NCBI GenBank assembly: GCA_947463445.1
Contig: CANHRS010000004.1
Location: forward strand, 1 to 64,000
Direction: 5' to 3'
Length of the DNA: 64,000 bases
From: Flavobacteriia bacterium
GTDB taxonomy: Bacteria > Bacteroidota > Bacteroidia > Flavobacteriales_D > Crocinitomicaceae
Below, piece by piece: positions 20,399 through 31,562 of the stretch. Under the pieces are notes generated by a model that worked only from the letters and a program-made list of their open reading frames with translations, was not told the DNA's origin and searched no databases. The first letter of the stretch is position 1; each line of letters starts with the position of its first letter. The translations under genes were made by a program, and so were the position numbers.

Positions 20399-21376
20399 TT
20401 AATTTGGATAAAATCCAATTGCTTTTCTAGTTCTATTTAATGTAACTTTCGCAATTTCTCGTGCTTTTTTTGCTCCTTCAGCCAAAATTTCATCTACTTT
20501 AGATGGATTCTCTTGGTAATAATTAAATAATTCTCTCTCTTTAGCAAAATGAGTTAGAATTAAATGTAACAATTCAGTCTTGGCGTGCCCGTAACCATAG
20601 CCTTTCGTTTTGTAATTTACTTCCATTTGCATACGTTGTTCAGGTGTAGCAATTAATTTAAATAATTGAAAAACATTACATGTGCTTGGATCTTTCTCGT
20701 CATCTAATCCTTTAGTGTCTGTAACTATTTTCATTATTTGCTTTTTTAACTCTTTTTCTGGTAAAAAAACATCAATATAATTATTGCGTGACTTACTCAT
20801 TTTTTGCCCATCAATACCCGGTATAAGTTGTGTTTCTTGCTGCAAATCTTCTTTGGGAATTACAAAAACCTCCCCCATTTTATGGTTAAAACGAGCAGCT
20901 ACATCACGTGTAAATTCTAAATGTTGCAATTGATCTTTTCCAACAGGAACTATTTCTGCGTCGTATAATAAAATATCAGCAGCCATTAACATGGGATAAT
21001 TAAAAAGTCCTGCATTAACATCTTCTAAACGATCCGCTTTATCTTTAAAACTATGTGCTAAGTTTAATCGTTGGAATGGAAAATGACACATCAAATACCA
21101 AGTTAACTCTGTAGTTTCAGGTACATCACTTTGACGATAAAAAAATGTTTTAGCTGGATCTAAACCAAAAGCTAACCAAGCAGCAGCAGTTTCTTGCGTA
21201 TTCGCATGTAATTCCACAGGATTTTTGATTTGTGTCAAGGAATGCATATCCGCAATAAATAAAAAAGCTTCATTTGCAGGATTATTAGCCATTTCTATTG
21301 CTGGTCTTATTGCTCCTAACAAATTTCCTAAATGTGGTCGTCCTGTACTTTGAACCCCAGTTAATATTCTAGCCAT
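20399..21376 (-). CDS. trpS: Tryptophan--tRNA ligase
   Basis: GVQSTGRPHLGNLLGAI (HIGH-like) and KMSKSRNN (KMSKS). Confidence 0.97.
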   Translation of the reverse strand: MARILTGVQSTGRPHLGNLLGAIRPAIEMANNPANEAFLFIADMHSLTQIKNPVELHANTQETAAAWLAFGLDPAKTFFYRQSDVPETTELTWYLMCHFPFQRLNLAHSFKDKADRLEDVNAGLFNYPMLMAADILLYDAEIVPVGKDQLQHLEFTRDVAARFNHKMGEVFVIPKEDLQQETQLIPGIDGQKMSKSRNNYIDVFLPEKELKKQIMKIVTDTKGLDDEKDPSTCNVFQLFKLIATPEQRMQMEVNYKTKGYGYGHAKTELLHLILTHFAKERELFNYYQENPSKVDEILAEGAKKAREIAKVTLNRTRKAIGFYPN

Positions 21377-21389
21377 ATTATTTACTATA

Positions 21390-21686
21390 TTAAAGTGCGT
21401 TTTTAATTTTTTGTTCTAATGCCTTAGCATCCATCCCTCCAGCTTGTCGCCATACTATCTCCCCTTTTCTAAATAAAAGTAATGTAGGAACGCTTCGTAT
21501 TTTAAATTTAGCAGCTACCTCTTGGTTTTTATCTACATCAATTTTCACTACACGAACAGTACTTCCCATTTTATCTTTTAATTTATCCAAAATTGGATGC
21601 ATTTGTTGGCATGGGCCACACCAAGTTGCATAAAAATCAACTAAAGTTGGTGTTTCTGACTGAATTATTTCTCGAAATTTTGACAT
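21390..21686 (-). CDS. Thioredoxin
   Basis: FYATWCGPCQQMHPIL active site; IRSVPTLLLFRKGE. Confidence 0.95.
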   Translation of the reverse strand: MSKFREIIQSETPTLVDFYATWCGPCQQMHPILDKLKDKMGSTVRVVKIDVDKNQEVAAKFKIRSVPTLLLFRKGEIVWRQAGGMDAKALEQKIKNAL

Positions 21687-22069
21687 TTTAATGCGTTTTT
21701 TTGAGGATTAAACGAAGAAAACATATTCATCCATATCATTCTACTCCAACGATAATTTATTGGTGCAAAAAACAAAGATACTATAGAAATAAGTAAAATA
21801 TGATACCAAGCATCTGTGTCCGGATAAATTAAATAGGTAAGTATAAATGTTGTTATCGAAATTGCAACGGTTAAACCATAACTTACATACATCGCGCCTT
21901 GCCAAAAACCGCCTTCGATTTCAAACTTATGGTTACAATGGGAACATCTAACAGGCATTTTATGAAAATTCTTTAAATCATATTTTGAAGGAGTCAAAAA
22001 AGCATTCCCATCGTGACAGATTGGACATTTTTCATACCATATACTATACATTTTAGATCCTTTTTTCAT
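21665..22069 (-). CDS. DUF983-like membrane protein
   Basis: CPICHDGNAF...MPVRCSHCNHKFEIEGGFWQGAMYVSY, two TM segments. Confidence 0.8.
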   Translation of the reverse strand: MKKGSKMYSIWYEKCPICHDGNAFLTPSKYDLKNFHKMPVRCSHCNHKFEIEGGFWQGAMYVSYGLTVAISITTFILTYLIYPDTDAWYHILLISIVSLFFAPINYRWSRMIWMNMFSSFNPQKNALKCQNFEK

Positions 22070-22091
22070 AATAATTAATTAGATGAAATAA

Positions 22092-22119
22092 AAACGGCAC
22101 CGTAAATACGGTGCCGTTT
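22092..22119 (-). terminator. Intrinsic terminator downstream of the sdh operon
   Basis: 13-bp perfect stem AAACGGCACCGTA-AA-TACGGTGCCGTTT. Confidence 0.8.
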
Positions 22120-22137
22120 GATTACGATAACCGTAAA

Positions 22138-22905
22138 TTATTTATTAGATACCAAAGATGCTTTTAAAAACTCTCTGTTTAATCTTGCAATGTTGTCTAA
22201 TGAGATTCCTTTTGGACATTCTACTTCACATGCTCCTGTGTTTGTACAATTACCAAATCCTTCTTCATCCATTTGACGTACCATGTTTAAAGCACGTTGT
22301 GTTGCTTCCACTCTACCTTGCGGTAATAATGCATATTGGGATACTTTAGCACCAACGAAAAGCATTGCTGAACCATTTTTACATGTTGCTACACACGCAC
22401 CACATCCAATACAAGCTGCTGCTTCAAACGCTTTGTCTGCATCCTCTTTCGGAATTGGAATAGCATTTGCATCCATCGTTCTTCCGGAAGTGTTTACAGA
22501 TACAAATCCACCTGCTTGTTGGATACGATCAAATGCACTTCTATCCACTACTAAATCTTTTACTACTGGGAAAGCTGCAGATCTCCATGGTTCAACATAG
22601 ATTGTATCTCCATCGTTGAACATACGCATATGCAATTGACACGTTGTAGTTCCTGTATCTGGTCCATGTGCACGCCCATTGATATATAAAGAACACATAC
22701 CACAGATTCCTTCACGACAATCGTGATCAAAAGCTACCGGTTCTTTTTTCTCATTAATTAATTGCTCGTTTAATTGGTCAAGCATTTCTAAAAAAGAACT
22801 TGCAGTAGAAACATCGTTTAATGTATATGTTTCCATATTCCCTTTGGAATTACAGTTTTTCTGTCTCCAAATTTTTAGGGTAATATTAATTGTCTTTGCA
22901 GCCAT
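22138..22905 (-). CDS. sdhB: Succinate dehydrogenase/fumarate reductase iron-sulfur subunit
   Basis: [81 protein letters not shown]. Confidence 0.97.
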   Translation of the reverse strand: MAAKTINITLKIWRQKNCNSKGNMETYTLNDVSTASSFLEMLDQLNEQLINEKKEPVAFDHDCREGICGMCSLYINGRAHGPDTGTTTCQLHMRMFNDGDTIYVEPWRSAAFPVVKDLVVDRSAFDRIQQAGGFVSVNTSGRTMDANAIPIPKEDADKAFEAAACIGCGACVATCKNGSAMLFVGAKVSQYALLPQGRVEATQRALNMVRQMDEEGFGNCTNTGACEVECPKGISLDNIARLNREFLKASLVSNK

Positions 22906-22914
22906 ATTTTATTT

Positions 22915-22937
22915 AGTTATTAGCTTTTAGGAATTAG
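22915..22937. repeat. Left arm of imperfect inverted repeat flanking the four-helix-bundle gene
   Basis: AGTTATTAGCTTTTAGGAATTAG; TTAGGAATTAG is the exact reverse complement of 23362..23372. Confidence 0.65.
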
Positions 22938-22964
22938 GAAATAGTCCTTTTAACTAAAAGAATA

Positions 22965-23351
22965 TTAATTATTTAATTCTATAGATTTTACACTTAATTT
23001 TTTAATAAAAGAGGAAATCATTTTTGATTCTTCTGTTATTAAATACATAATCGATGTATAATCCTCTTCGTTTTTAATAAAATTTAATTTATTAGCTAAT
23101 AGTAGTTGAGTTTCTAATTCAAATAAGGAACCTCGTGCTATTTTAGTAAAATGCATATAGCTTTTGGTGGAATTTCTACCATAGCCTTCCGCAATGTTAC
23201 TTGGAATAGAAATAGAACTTCTTTTAATTTGACTTGTTAATCCATATTGCTCTTCCATTGGAAAACTTTTGGTCAATTGGTATACTTTTTCAGTTATATC
23301 CATTCCCTTTTGCCAAATTAATAATTCTCTATATGAACTAATTGCAATCAT
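22965..23351 (-). CDS. Four-helix-bundle protein (23S rRNA intervening-sequence/S23 type)
   Basis: YRELLIWQKGMDITEKVYQLTKSFPMEEQYGLTSQIKRSSISIPSNIAEGYGRNSTKSYMHFTKIARGSLFELETQL: family signature. Confidence 0.93.
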   Translation of the reverse strand: MIAISSYRELLIWQKGMDITEKVYQLTKSFPMEEQYGLTSQIKRSSISIPSNIAEGYGRNSTKSYMHFTKIARGSLFELETQLLLANKLNFIKNEEDYTSIMYLITEESKMISSFIKKLSVKSIELNN

Positions 23352-23361
23352 CTATTTTAAT

Positions 23362-23391
23362 CTAATTCCTAACTACTATAGGCTAATTACT
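23362..23391. repeat. Right arm of imperfect inverted repeat flanking the four-helix-bundle gene
   Basis: CTAATTCCTAACTACTATAGGCTAATTACT; touches the sdhA stop codon. Confidence 0.65.
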
Positions 23392-25402
23392 ATTTATAAT
23401 TTCTTGCAGCAATTTTAATGAACTCATATTTAAGTTCTTCTTTATGTAATTGCTCTTGTTTGATATCATCACCTTTGTATTCCCAGGCTCCAACGAAAGA
23501 AAAGTTTTCATCATCACGCAATGTTTCCCCTTCAGCGTCTTGGTATTCCTCACGGAAATGCCCTCCACACGATTCTTTTCGTTGCAATGCATCCATAGCC
23601 ATTAATTGTCCTAGATCAATTAAATCTGCTACTCTAAGTGCTTTTTCTAATTGAGGATTTAGTTCATCATTACTGCCTGGCACATATACATCTGCATAAA
23701 ATTCTTTTTTCAATTGGTCAATCTCATTGATTGCTTCTTGTAATCCTTCTGCGTTACGCCCCATACCAACTTTATTCCACATGATTAATCCTAATTTTTT
23801 GTGGAAGTAGTCAACAGATTTTGTACCATTATTTGACAAGAATTTATCAATTTGAGATTTTACATTATTTTCAGCAATTTCGAATTCTGGAGAATCTGTA
23901 GCAATTTTACCAGTTCTAATTTCATCTGCTAAATAATTTGAAATTGTATAAGGTAAAACGAAATATCCGTCTGCTAATCCTTGCATTAGTGCAGAAGCAC
24001 CTAAACGATTTGCTCCATGATCAGAAAAGTTTGCTTCTCCTGTCACAAAACATCCTGGAATAGTAGATTGTAAGTTGTAATCTACCCATACACCACCCAT
24101 CGTATAGTGTACTGCTGGATAAATTTTCATTGGGGTTTCATATGGATTTTCGTCTGTAATCTTTTGATACATTTGGAAAAGGTTACCATATTTTTCTTCC
24201 AACCATTTTTTACCTAATTCGATAATTTTTTCTTCTGAAGGATTGTGATCACCAGCAGCATAAGCTGCTTGCTTACCTTTTGTTTTGATTTCCGTAGAGA
24301 AATCTAAGTAAACACCTTCGTTTGTATCATTTTCTTCGATACCACGACCTTCATCACAAACTTCTTTTGCTGCTCTGGATGCAACATCACGTGGAACTAA
24401 ATTTCCAAAAGCAGGGTATTTTCTTTCCAAGTAGTAATCTCTTTCCTCTTCTTTTAATTCAGTTGGTTTCAACTTACCAGCACGGATAGCTTCAGCATCT
24501 TCTTTTTTCTTAGGTACCCAAATACGTCCTGAATTACGTAATGATTCAGACATCAAGGTTAATTTTGCCTGATTAGTTCCATGTACAGGAATACATGTTG
24601 GGTGAATTTGAACATAACAAGGATTCGCAAATAAAGCACCTTGCTTATGTACTTTCCAAGCAGCAGTTACGTTACTTCCCATTGCATTTGTAGAAAGGAA
24701 ATACACGTTACCGTAACCACCTGTAGCCAAAACTACAGCATGTGCAGAATGTCTTTCTAATTCTCCAGTAACTAAGTTACGTGCGATAATTCCACGAGCT
24801 TTGCCATCCACCTTAACGATTTCTAACATTTCGTGGCGGTTGTACATTTTTACACGACCTAAACCTATTTGTCTTGATAAAGCCGAGTATGCACCCAATA
24901 GTAATTGTTGACCTGTTTGACCTGCAGCATAAAAAGTACGTTGTACTTGTGTACCACCGAAAGATCTATTATCTAATAAACCTCCATATTCACGTGCAAA
25001 AGGAACACCTTGGGCAACACATTGGTCAATAATACTCGTAGAAACTTCTGCTAAACGATGCACATTTGCTTCGCGCGCACGGTAATCTCCTCCTTTGATA
25101 GTATCGTAGAATAAACGATAAACCGAGTCACCATCATTTTGATAGTTTTTAGCAGCATTGATACCTCCTTGTGCAGCAATCGAGTGCGCACGACGCGGAG
25201 AATCTTGAAAGCAAAAAGCTTTCACATTGTAACCCATTTCACCTAAAGATGCAGCGGCAGATGATCCTGCTAAACCAGTACCAACAACAATGATATCGAT
25301 TTTAGGTCTATTATTTGGTGCAACTAACTTCAAATGATTTTTGTAGTCAGTCCATTTATCTGAAATATTACCTGCTGGTATTTTTGAATCTAATATTGAC
25401 AT
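23390..25402 (-). CDS. sdhA: Succinate dehydrogenase/fumarate reductase flavoprotein subunit
   Basis: [46 protein letters not shown]. Start set at [11 protein letters not shown] (25402) because the 25441 start overlaps sdhC. Confidence 0.96.
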   Translation of the reverse strand: MSILDSKIPAGNISDKWTDYKNHLKLVAPNNRPKIDIIVVGTGLAGSSAAASLGEMGYNVKAFCFQDSPRRAHSIAAQGGINAAKNYQNDGDSVYRLFYDTIKGGDYRAREANVHRLAEVSTSIIDQCVAQGVPFAREYGGLLDNRSFGGTQVQRTFYAAGQTGQQLLLGAYSALSRQIGLGRVKMYNRHEMLEIVKVDGKARGIIARNLVTGELERHSAHAVVLATGGYGNVYFLSTNAMGSNVTAAWKVHKQGALFANPCYVQIHPTCIPVHGTNQAKLTLMSESLRNSGRIWVPKKKEDAEAIRAGKLKPTELKEEERDYYLERKYPAFGNLVPRDVASRAAKEVCDEGRGIEENDTNEGVYLDFSTEIKTKGKQAAYAAGDHNPSEEKIIELGKKWLEEKYGNLFQMYQKITDENPYETPMKIYPAVHYTMGGVWVDYNLQSTIPGCFVTGEANFSDHGANRLGASALMQGLADGYFVLPYTISNYLADEIRTGKIATDSPEFEIAENNVKSQIDKFLSNNGTKSVDYFHKKLGLIMWNKVGMGRNAEGLQEAINEIDQLKKEFYADVYVPGSNDELNPQLEKALRVADLIDLGQLMAMDALQRKESCGGHFREEYQDAEGETLRDDENFSFVGAWEYKGDDIKQEQLHKEELKYEFIKIAARNYK

Positions 25403-25422
25403 AGTAGTATATTTTAATTCGA

Positions 25423-26301
25423 TTAATTGTTCAATTTCCAAATAATTACTGGAATAATAGCAAAAAGTAGAGGGATTAATATTGCAAATCCATTTCCAAC
25501 ATTTTTAATTGTTTCCGTATATTTTGGATGTCTTAATCCTAAAGATTGAAAAGCAGAAGAAAAACCATGCATTAAGTGAAATGCTAAGACCACCATAGCA
25601 ATTACATAAAATATAACAGCAAATAAGGCATTTTCATTTCCAGGTACACCATTCGTTTCTTTACCCGAGAAAAACGCAAGAACAACCGAATGTAAATCTT
25701 TGTATCCTTCTCCGATTTTGATGTTAGTTCCTTTGATGTATAACTCTGTCGTGTTTTTCACATCTATCGCATTAGGATCTGCTGGAATAGGTTGAATAGA
25801 AGGCGTATGTGTATAATAAATTTGAGGTGGAACATTTTGTCCCAAATCTTGTGTAGATTCAATTTTGTAGGTATGCAATTGCATATCCGTTCTGACTTTT
25901 GCTTTATACCAAAAATTGGCACCATGCATTACGATGAACACTAGAATCAAACTTCCCAATAAAGCCATATTTCTAGAAGACCATGTAGAACTTTTTGTTC
26001 CTGCTGCATGGGCATATCCTATAGGACGAGCTTTCTTATTTTCAATGGTTAATAACACACCATCAATAATGTGGAATAAAATGGAAATGTACGTAATCCA
26101 TGACATCACTTTTATAAGTGGATTGTGTGCCATAAAATAGGCATACTCATTAAAAGCTCTTCTTCCTGATTCGCCAGTATGCGTAATCAATTGAAGGTTA
26201 CCTAGTAAGTGTCCCACCAAGAAAAGGCAAAGGAACAACCCCGTTGCAGCCATCCAATATTTTTTGGCTAGAGAGGATTTTAGTAGTACAGATTTACTCA
26301 T
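25423..26301 (-). CDS. sdhC: Succinate dehydrogenase cytochrome b subunit
   Basis: Five-TM protein: [26 protein letters not shown]...HGANFWYK...[16 protein letters not shown]. Confidence 0.93.
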   Translation of the reverse strand: MSKSVLLKSSLAKKYWMAATGLFLCLFLVGHLLGNLQLITHTGESGRRAFNEYAYFMAHNPLIKVMSWITYISILFHIIDGVLLTIENKKARPIGYAHAAGTKSSTWSSRNMALLGSLILVFIVMHGANFWYKAKVRTDMQLHTYKIESTQDLGQNVPPQIYYTHTPSIQPIPADPNAIDVKNTTELYIKGTNIKIGEGYKDLHSVVLAFFSGKETNGVPGNENALFAVIFYVIAMVVLAFHLMHGFSSAFQSLGLRHPKYTETIKNVGNGFAILIPLLFAIIPVIIWKLNN

Positions 26302-26332
26302 AATTAGTTAGAAAATTGTTGAATATTCAATG

Positions 26333-26340
26333 CAAATTTA
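26333..26340 (-). promoter_or_regulatory. -7 promoter motif TAAATTTG (then CA) upstream of sdhC
   Basis: Exact TAnnTTTG on minus strand 32 bp before the start codon. Confidence 0.5.
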
Positions 26341-26397
26341 ATGCTTACTTAAAGACAAAATTCGAATAGATGTTATTTAGATTGATTTTAAATAAAC

Positions 26398-28104
26398 TTA
26401 ATCCAACTGTATATTTTGTTTTTTTAGGATACTACGTACAACAATTGCAAAAACAGCAAGATACACAAAACACAAGCCACCAATAACAAAGGATTTTTGA
26501 ATTCCAATAATATCACTTAATTTACCTTGCAAAGGAGGTATTATTGCACCACCTAAAATCATCATAATTAAAAATGCAGAACCTTGAGCTTGGTATTTTC
26601 CTAAACCACCAAGCGACAAAGAAAAAATACATGGCCACATAATGGAACAAAATAAACCAACACTTAAAAATGCATATATAGAAACCAAACCAGTTGTTGT
26701 AAGCCCAATAACAATTACTAAAACACCTAATAAACTAAAAATCAACAATGTTTTCGCCGGTTTGTTTTTACCTATATAAAAACCAATAATTTGCACTAAA
26801 ACACAAACTACATAAAAATAAAGTTGTGATACATCATGTCCTGCTAAATGGGTTAAAAACAATACTAGTCCAAAAGCGAACAATGGAATTACTGTTGTAA
26901 GTATATTTTTGGTAGATTCTTTTAAATCAAAAGCATGAATAGCACTAGCCCATCTACCAATCATTAAACTTCCCCAATACAAGGCAATAAAAGGAGCAAT
27001 ATTAGATGAATTATAACCGCCAAAATCTTTTTGCTTTAATAATTCCGCTAAATTACTTCCAACAGCAACTTCCACACCTACGTATATAAAAATAGCTAAC
27101 ATACCTAAAATCAATTGCGGGTATCGCATCGCTCCCCAACCTTCACTATTTTTTTTAGCACTCTTAAAAGCAACTAAGAGTCCACTAACAATAACGATTA
27201 AACCTAAAGTCAACCAAAACATTCGTTCTTTTTCCAATGGTATCTTTAAATTAAGTACCTCTTGTTCTAATAACTTAATCACATTTGCATTTGAAACCAG
27301 ACTTTCCTCTGCTTTAATAATTTCACTTTTTCGAATAACTTCTTTTGCTTCAGAACTACGATAGCTATTGAAAACAGGTGCAAAACACATAATTAATAAT
27401 CCTGTTATAATTAATAAAGCTTTTAAAGCCTTATTGGCATTTTCTGTTTTTTCTACATTTATTCCAGTAGGTAATTTTTTAGAAAGAGAAAACAATGTGG
27501 CAATACCAACAAACAATAAACCAACACAGATATACAATATAATTACCTTGTCTAAACTCAAATTTTGAATTTGGCTATCATTCACCGCAACACTACCAAA
27601 CAAAGCTAGCGCAACAACTAATGGTCCAATAGTAGTACCTAAACTATTTATTCCTCCACCTAAACTGATACGATTTGCACCAGTACTCTCATCACCAAGT
27701 GAAATCATAAATGGGTTTGCAGAAGTTTGTTGTAACGAAAAGCCTAGTGCGACAACAAACAAACCAAATAGCATACCAATAAATACATTAAAATATACGG
27801 AAACAATCATTGCTCCAGCACCTAGTGCAGAAAAAAGCAAGCCATAAATAATACTTTTTTTATATCCCCATTTACCAACTGGATTAATTCCTTTATTAGA
27901 ACCTATTGCAAATAATATAAGTGCTCCAACATAATAGGCAAAATAAAACGCAAAGTCTATTAACTGACTTTGAAACTGATCTAACTTAAAGAAATGTTTA
28001 CAAAAAGGGATGAAAATACTATTTCCTGCTGCAATAAAGCCCCAAAAAAAGAAAACGGTTATTAAGGTAAATAAAGCGCTGTAATTTGTTTTTACTTTTG
28101 ACAT
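26398..28104 (-). CDS. Sugar MFS transporter (FucP/GluP-like)
   Basis: 12+ TM; FFFWGFIAAGNSIFIPFCKHFFKLDQFQSQLIDFAFYFAYYVGAL; LGFSLQQTSANPFMISLGDE. Confidence 0.9.
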   Translation of the reverse strand: MSKVKTNYSALFTLITVFFFWGFIAAGNSIFIPFCKHFFKLDQFQSQLIDFAFYFAYYVGALILFAIGSNKGINPVGKWGYKKSIIYGLLFSALGAGAMIVSVYFNVFIGMLFGLFVVALGFSLQQTSANPFMISLGDESTGANRISLGGGINSLGTTIGPLVVALALFGSVAVNDSQIQNLSLDKVIILYICVGLLFVGIATLFSLSKKLPTGINVEKTENANKALKALLIITGLLIMCFAPVFNSYRSSEAKEVIRKSEIIKAEESLVSNANVIKLLEQEVLNLKIPLEKERMFWLTLGLIVIVSGLLVAFKSAKKNSEGWGAMRYPQLILGMLAIFIYVGVEVAVGSNLAELLKQKDFGGYNSSNIAPFIALYWGSLMIGRWASAIHAFDLKESTKNILTTVIPLFAFGLVLFLTHLAGHDVSQLYFYVVCVLVQIIGFYIGKNKPAKTLLIFSLLGVLVIVIGLTTTGLVSIYAFLSVGLFCSIMWPCIFSLSLGGLGKYQAQGSAFLIMMILGGAIIPPLQGKLSDIIGIQKSFVIGGLCFVYLAVFAIVVRSILKKQNIQLD

Positions 28105-28207
28105 ACTTAATATTTTTTTGTCAAAAATAGGAGATTAAAGTAGGATAAACTGCTGAATGAAATTAATTTATGATATATCAAATGTTAATAGACAAATAGA
28201 AAATATA

Positions 28208-28870
28208 CTACAACAATTTTTGAATATCTCTAGCTAATTTTTCTACTTCTTTTGCAGAAGTACCATCGTAATAACCACGAATACGTTTGTTTTTATCGAT
28301 TAACACAAAATTATTGGTATGTATGAAATCACTATTTGCATCCCCTAAGTTTTGAGCTTCTGCAGGTTTAAGTAAAAAAAAGGATTTCCTTGCGAGAGCG
28401 TACAACTTTTTCTTTTCACCTGTTAAAAAATGCCATTGTCCACTCTGAGCACCGTATTCTTCTGCATATCTTCTCAATACTGGAACTGAATCAATTTCAG
28501 GCTGTACTGTAAAACTTAAAATTTTAAAATTATCAACCCCTTTAAATTTCTTTTGTAAAACTTTCATTTGGGTGTTCATTTGCGGACATATTGTACTGCA
28601 GGTAGTAAAAAAATATTCTACAACATATACGGAATTAGCAAGATCTTTATCTGAAATCCTATTTCCATATTGATTCAAAAATTCAAAGGATTGAATTTTA
28701 TGTCCATACCCCTTTCGTTGTATGGTAGAATCCACTAATTCATTGGTAACATCAATAGGATTAATTATAGGTAGGGATTGTTTTTCACTGTGCTTATTAG
28801 ACATGAAGATATATGCAACTAAAAAACATATAGCTGCTATAAAAAGTAAAATGTAGATGCGTAATTTCAT
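28208..28870 (-). CDS. SCO1/SenC family copper chaperone-like protein
   Basis: FFTTCSTICPQMNTQMKVLQKKF with CxxxC and distal His (DFIHTN); start set at internal Met (MKLRIYILLF). Confidence 0.9.
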   Translation of the reverse strand: MKLRIYILLFIAAICFLVAYIFMSNKHSEKQSLPIINPIDVTNELVDSTIQRKGYGHKIQSFEFLNQYGNRISDKDLANSVYVVEYFFTTCSTICPQMNTQMKVLQKKFKGVDNFKILSFTVQPEIDSVPVLRRYAEEYGAQSGQWHFLTGEKKKLYALARKSFFLLKPAEAQNLGDANSDFIHTNNFVLIDKNKRIRGYYDGTSAKEVEKLARDIQKLL

Positions 28871-28922
28871 AAAAATAGTTTGTCTAAAACAATTCAAATT
28901 TATGAACTATTTATAGATTAAA

Positions 28923-29477
28923 TTATTTTATTTCAATTTTTAAATGATTCAATAAACCAAGACAATTTTCTTTAGAAAATTTAGCTTTTGTTAATTGATT
29001 TCTACTCGGGTCAATGGAAAAATTATAGGAAGTTCTAAAATTGACATTTTTTAATATACTGCCATCAAAAATAGAAGCACTAAAATCACAATTATCAAAA
29101 GTGCTATCCGTTAAATCAGTTCCACTAAAATCTACTTCTTGCAAAGAACAGTTTGAAAAATTTGTTGCCTTTAAAATTACTTTATAAAAAGAAGCAAAAT
29201 TTAAGGAACAAGATTCAAACAAAACAGAAAACAAAAAAGGATTAACTTCTTCAAATTTCAACCCCAATAATTTACATTGTCTAAATTGAACATCTTTAAA
29301 GCTGGTATTAGCAATCTTTACATTACTCAAATCGCACGCTTCAAAAATACATTCCGAAAAACTGTAATTGTTTAAATTTAATTCGTTAAATCCACATTGT
29401 ATAAAATGACAATTATCGTATTCCGCTTTCTCTAAAGTTGTAATAGCTTTAATCGTTTGATCGTCTATTCTATTCAT
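28923..29477 (-). CDS. Pentapeptide-repeat protein
   Basis: NYSFSECIFEACDLSNVKIANTSFKDVQFRQCKLLGL...VDFSGTDLTDSTFDNCDFSASIFDG. Confidence 0.9.
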   Translation of the reverse strand: MNRIDDQTIKAITTLEKAEYDNCHFIQCGFNELNLNNYSFSECIFEACDLSNVKIANTSFKDVQFRQCKLLGLKFEEVNPFLFSVLFESCSLNFASFYKVILKATNFSNCSLQEVDFSGTDLTDSTFDNCDFSASIFDGSILKNVNFRTSYNFSIDPSRNQLTKAKFSKENCLGLLNHLKIEIK

Positions 29478-29839
29478 CCTAGAAGCTTATATGCATCAAA
29501 TGAAAATTGTAATTTCTTTGGAAAAGAATTGATAACACACTGATAGGAATGGAGAATTAGTTCTTTCAAAAAATTATCGTCTATCGATCCGTCTAACACA
29601 ATAGTATTCCAATGTTTTTTATGCATGTGCCACCCTGGAATTATGGAGGGATATGTTTCCCGTAACTCCATTGCTCTTTCAGGATTACATTTTAAATTTA
29701 CACTTTCAAAACAATCTATGTTTGTCAAAGCAAACATCTTGTCTTTTACTGTAAACACAAGCGTAACGTTATCAAAAGGTGTTTTCTCACCCGTAAAAGG
29801 AAGTGAAAGACAAAAATCTCGAAACGATTCAATGTGCAT
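29474..29839 (-). CDS. MmcQ/YjbR family protein
   Basis: ESFRDFCLSLPFTGEKTPFD...FALTNIDCFESVNLKCNPERAMELRETYPSIIPGWHMHKKHWNTI. Confidence 0.9.
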   Translation of the reverse strand: MHIESFRDFCLSLPFTGEKTPFDNVTLVFTVKDKMFALTNIDCFESVNLKCNPERAMELRETYPSIIPGWHMHKKHWNTIVLDGSIDDNFLKELILHSYQCVINSFPKKLQFSFDAYKLLG

Positions 29840-29880
29840 CTCCTTAATTTGAAAATTTGAAAATGAACATAGTGGATATT

Positions 29881-31488
29881 CTATTTTACTTTAGTGAAAA
29901 ATGCTTTCGCTTGTGCGTCAGCTGGATCAATTTCTTGAACTACAGTAAAATAAGACTTTGCTTTCTCCAAATCTTTTGTAGTGGAACTAAAATAAAAGTC
30001 ACCTAAATACTTACAAGACTCTAACACCATGGATTTATTAGAAGAAGTTGTTCTTTCTTCAGGCTTTATCATCTCAAAAGTTTTCTCATAATATGGTTTA
30101 GCTGGAAATGATTTATCTGTTAAATTCCCAAAATAAATAGAACGCGCTTTCCAATAATATCCAGGAGTAAATGTAGGAGATTTTGCAATTACCTTTGAAA
30201 AAGCACTATCCGCAAGAATGTATTTTTTTGGACCAAAGAAATATGCTTTTCCTAAATCAAAATATTCCGCCGAAGTCAAGCCACTTACTTTCAATTTTTC
30301 TTCTAAAACATCAATTCCTTTTTGATATTTTTTTGATTTTAAATAAGCTTTCGCAATTACTGGTAATATCTCGCCTTTTTTAGTTTCGTCTATAGCTATT
30401 GCTTTTTCATATTCAATTACTGCTAAGGAATCTTTGTTAGCCGCTTGAAGTAATTGTCCTCTGTATTTGTAATCTAAAAAATTGATTTTATCCTGCGGTA
30501 CTTTTTTAAAGAAGACATCGGATGTTGCTAAACCTTTATCAATATTTGTTTTATCAGTCATTGATTCAGCATAAGAAAAAGTCAACATACGATCTAAATA
30601 AAAACTCGTAAAACCAGTTGCTATCAAATTATTTGCCTCCGTAATAACTTCTGCATATTGTTTTCCTTTATACAGCGCTGTAATATATCTGTAACGTGCT
30701 TCTTGACTATTATTTAATTCTAAATATTTTTTCCAATTCTCAATTGCTTTATTTGCTTTGTTTGCATATTTCAGATACAATTCTGCATTTTCACGGTATG
30801 CAGGTGCATACGTTGGATCGATACTTATCGCTTTCGCAAAATTTACATTTGCAGCCGAATCTGAATTTACGCGGGTATATAATTTCCCAATACGAACTAA
30901 ACCACGTGGAGATTTAGGATTAATATCTAAAACATCGTTATAATTTTTGATTGCTTCGTTTGGATTAATTGGTTCACTAGTAAGATAAGCGTCTCCTAAT
31001 AACAAGAAATTAAATTCATTTTTGGGATCTACCTTTACCGCCTGCGTTAATAAAGCAATAGATTCAGTAGTATTAGGAAAATCAGATGTCAAATACGCTT
31101 TAGCAATCATACGAATTACTTCCGCATTTTTGTTTTTCGTCTTGGTTAATACTTCTGTAAATAATGCTTTAGCTCCCGCAATATCTCCTTTAATTAATTT
31201 TGCTTTTCCGGCAGCAACAGAAGAAATAGGATTCAAAGCATCTTTCTCCATCGCTCTGTTCCAATAAACAACGGCAGAATCAATCTCTTTTTGCGCATAG
31301 AAATTTTCTCCTAAATAAAAATAATTATTCGCGTTTGTTGGTTCAGCTGCAATTAGGATACGGAACTCTTTTTCTGCTTCTGTAAAGAATTCGTTGTCGG
31401 TATTTTTAGTTGCGTTTTGTAAACTTTGTCCAAATGCTGTACTAGAAGCAACAAGAAGAATACCACTAAAGATTTTATTTAATTTCAT
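29881..31488 (-). CDS. TPR-repeat protein, secreted
   Basis: Signal peptide and many TPR motifs (NNYFYLGENFYAQKEIDSAVVYWNRAMEKDALNP). Confidence 0.9.
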   Translation of the reverse strand: MKLNKIFSGILLVASSTAFGQSLQNATKNTDNEFFTEAEKEFRILIAAEPTNANNYFYLGENFYAQKEIDSAVVYWNRAMEKDALNPISSVAAGKAKLIKGDIAGAKALFTEVLTKTKNKNAEVIRMIAKAYLTSDFPNTTESIALLTQAVKVDPKNEFNFLLLGDAYLTSEPINPNEAIKNYNDVLDINPKSPRGLVRIGKLYTRVNSDSAANVNFAKAISIDPTYAPAYRENAELYLKYANKANKAIENWKKYLELNNSQEARYRYITALYKGKQYAEVITEANNLIATGFTSFYLDRMLTFSYAESMTDKTNIDKGLATSDVFFKKVPQDKINFLDYKYRGQLLQAANKDSLAVIEYEKAIAIDETKKGEILPVIAKAYLKSKKYQKGIDVLEEKLKVSGLTSAEYFDLGKAYFFGPKKYILADSAFSKVIAKSPTFTPGYYWKARSIYFGNLTDKSFPAKPYYEKTFEMIKPEERTTSSNKSMVLESCKYLGDFYFSSTTKDLEKAKSYFTVVQEIDPADAQAKAFFTKVK

Positions 31489-31562
31489 ATAGGTTGTTTT
31501 TAATGCTTAAAGCAAATTTCTTGCCGAAAAAATATTGCTCAAATTTAATAGATTTTTCGTTT

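Noticed and set aside
28923-29477. Pentapeptide-repeat protein as a quinolone-resistance (Qnr-like) determinant
   Set aside because: The repeat is short and no Qnr-specific features are recognisable; a generic pentapeptide-repeat call is all that can be supported.
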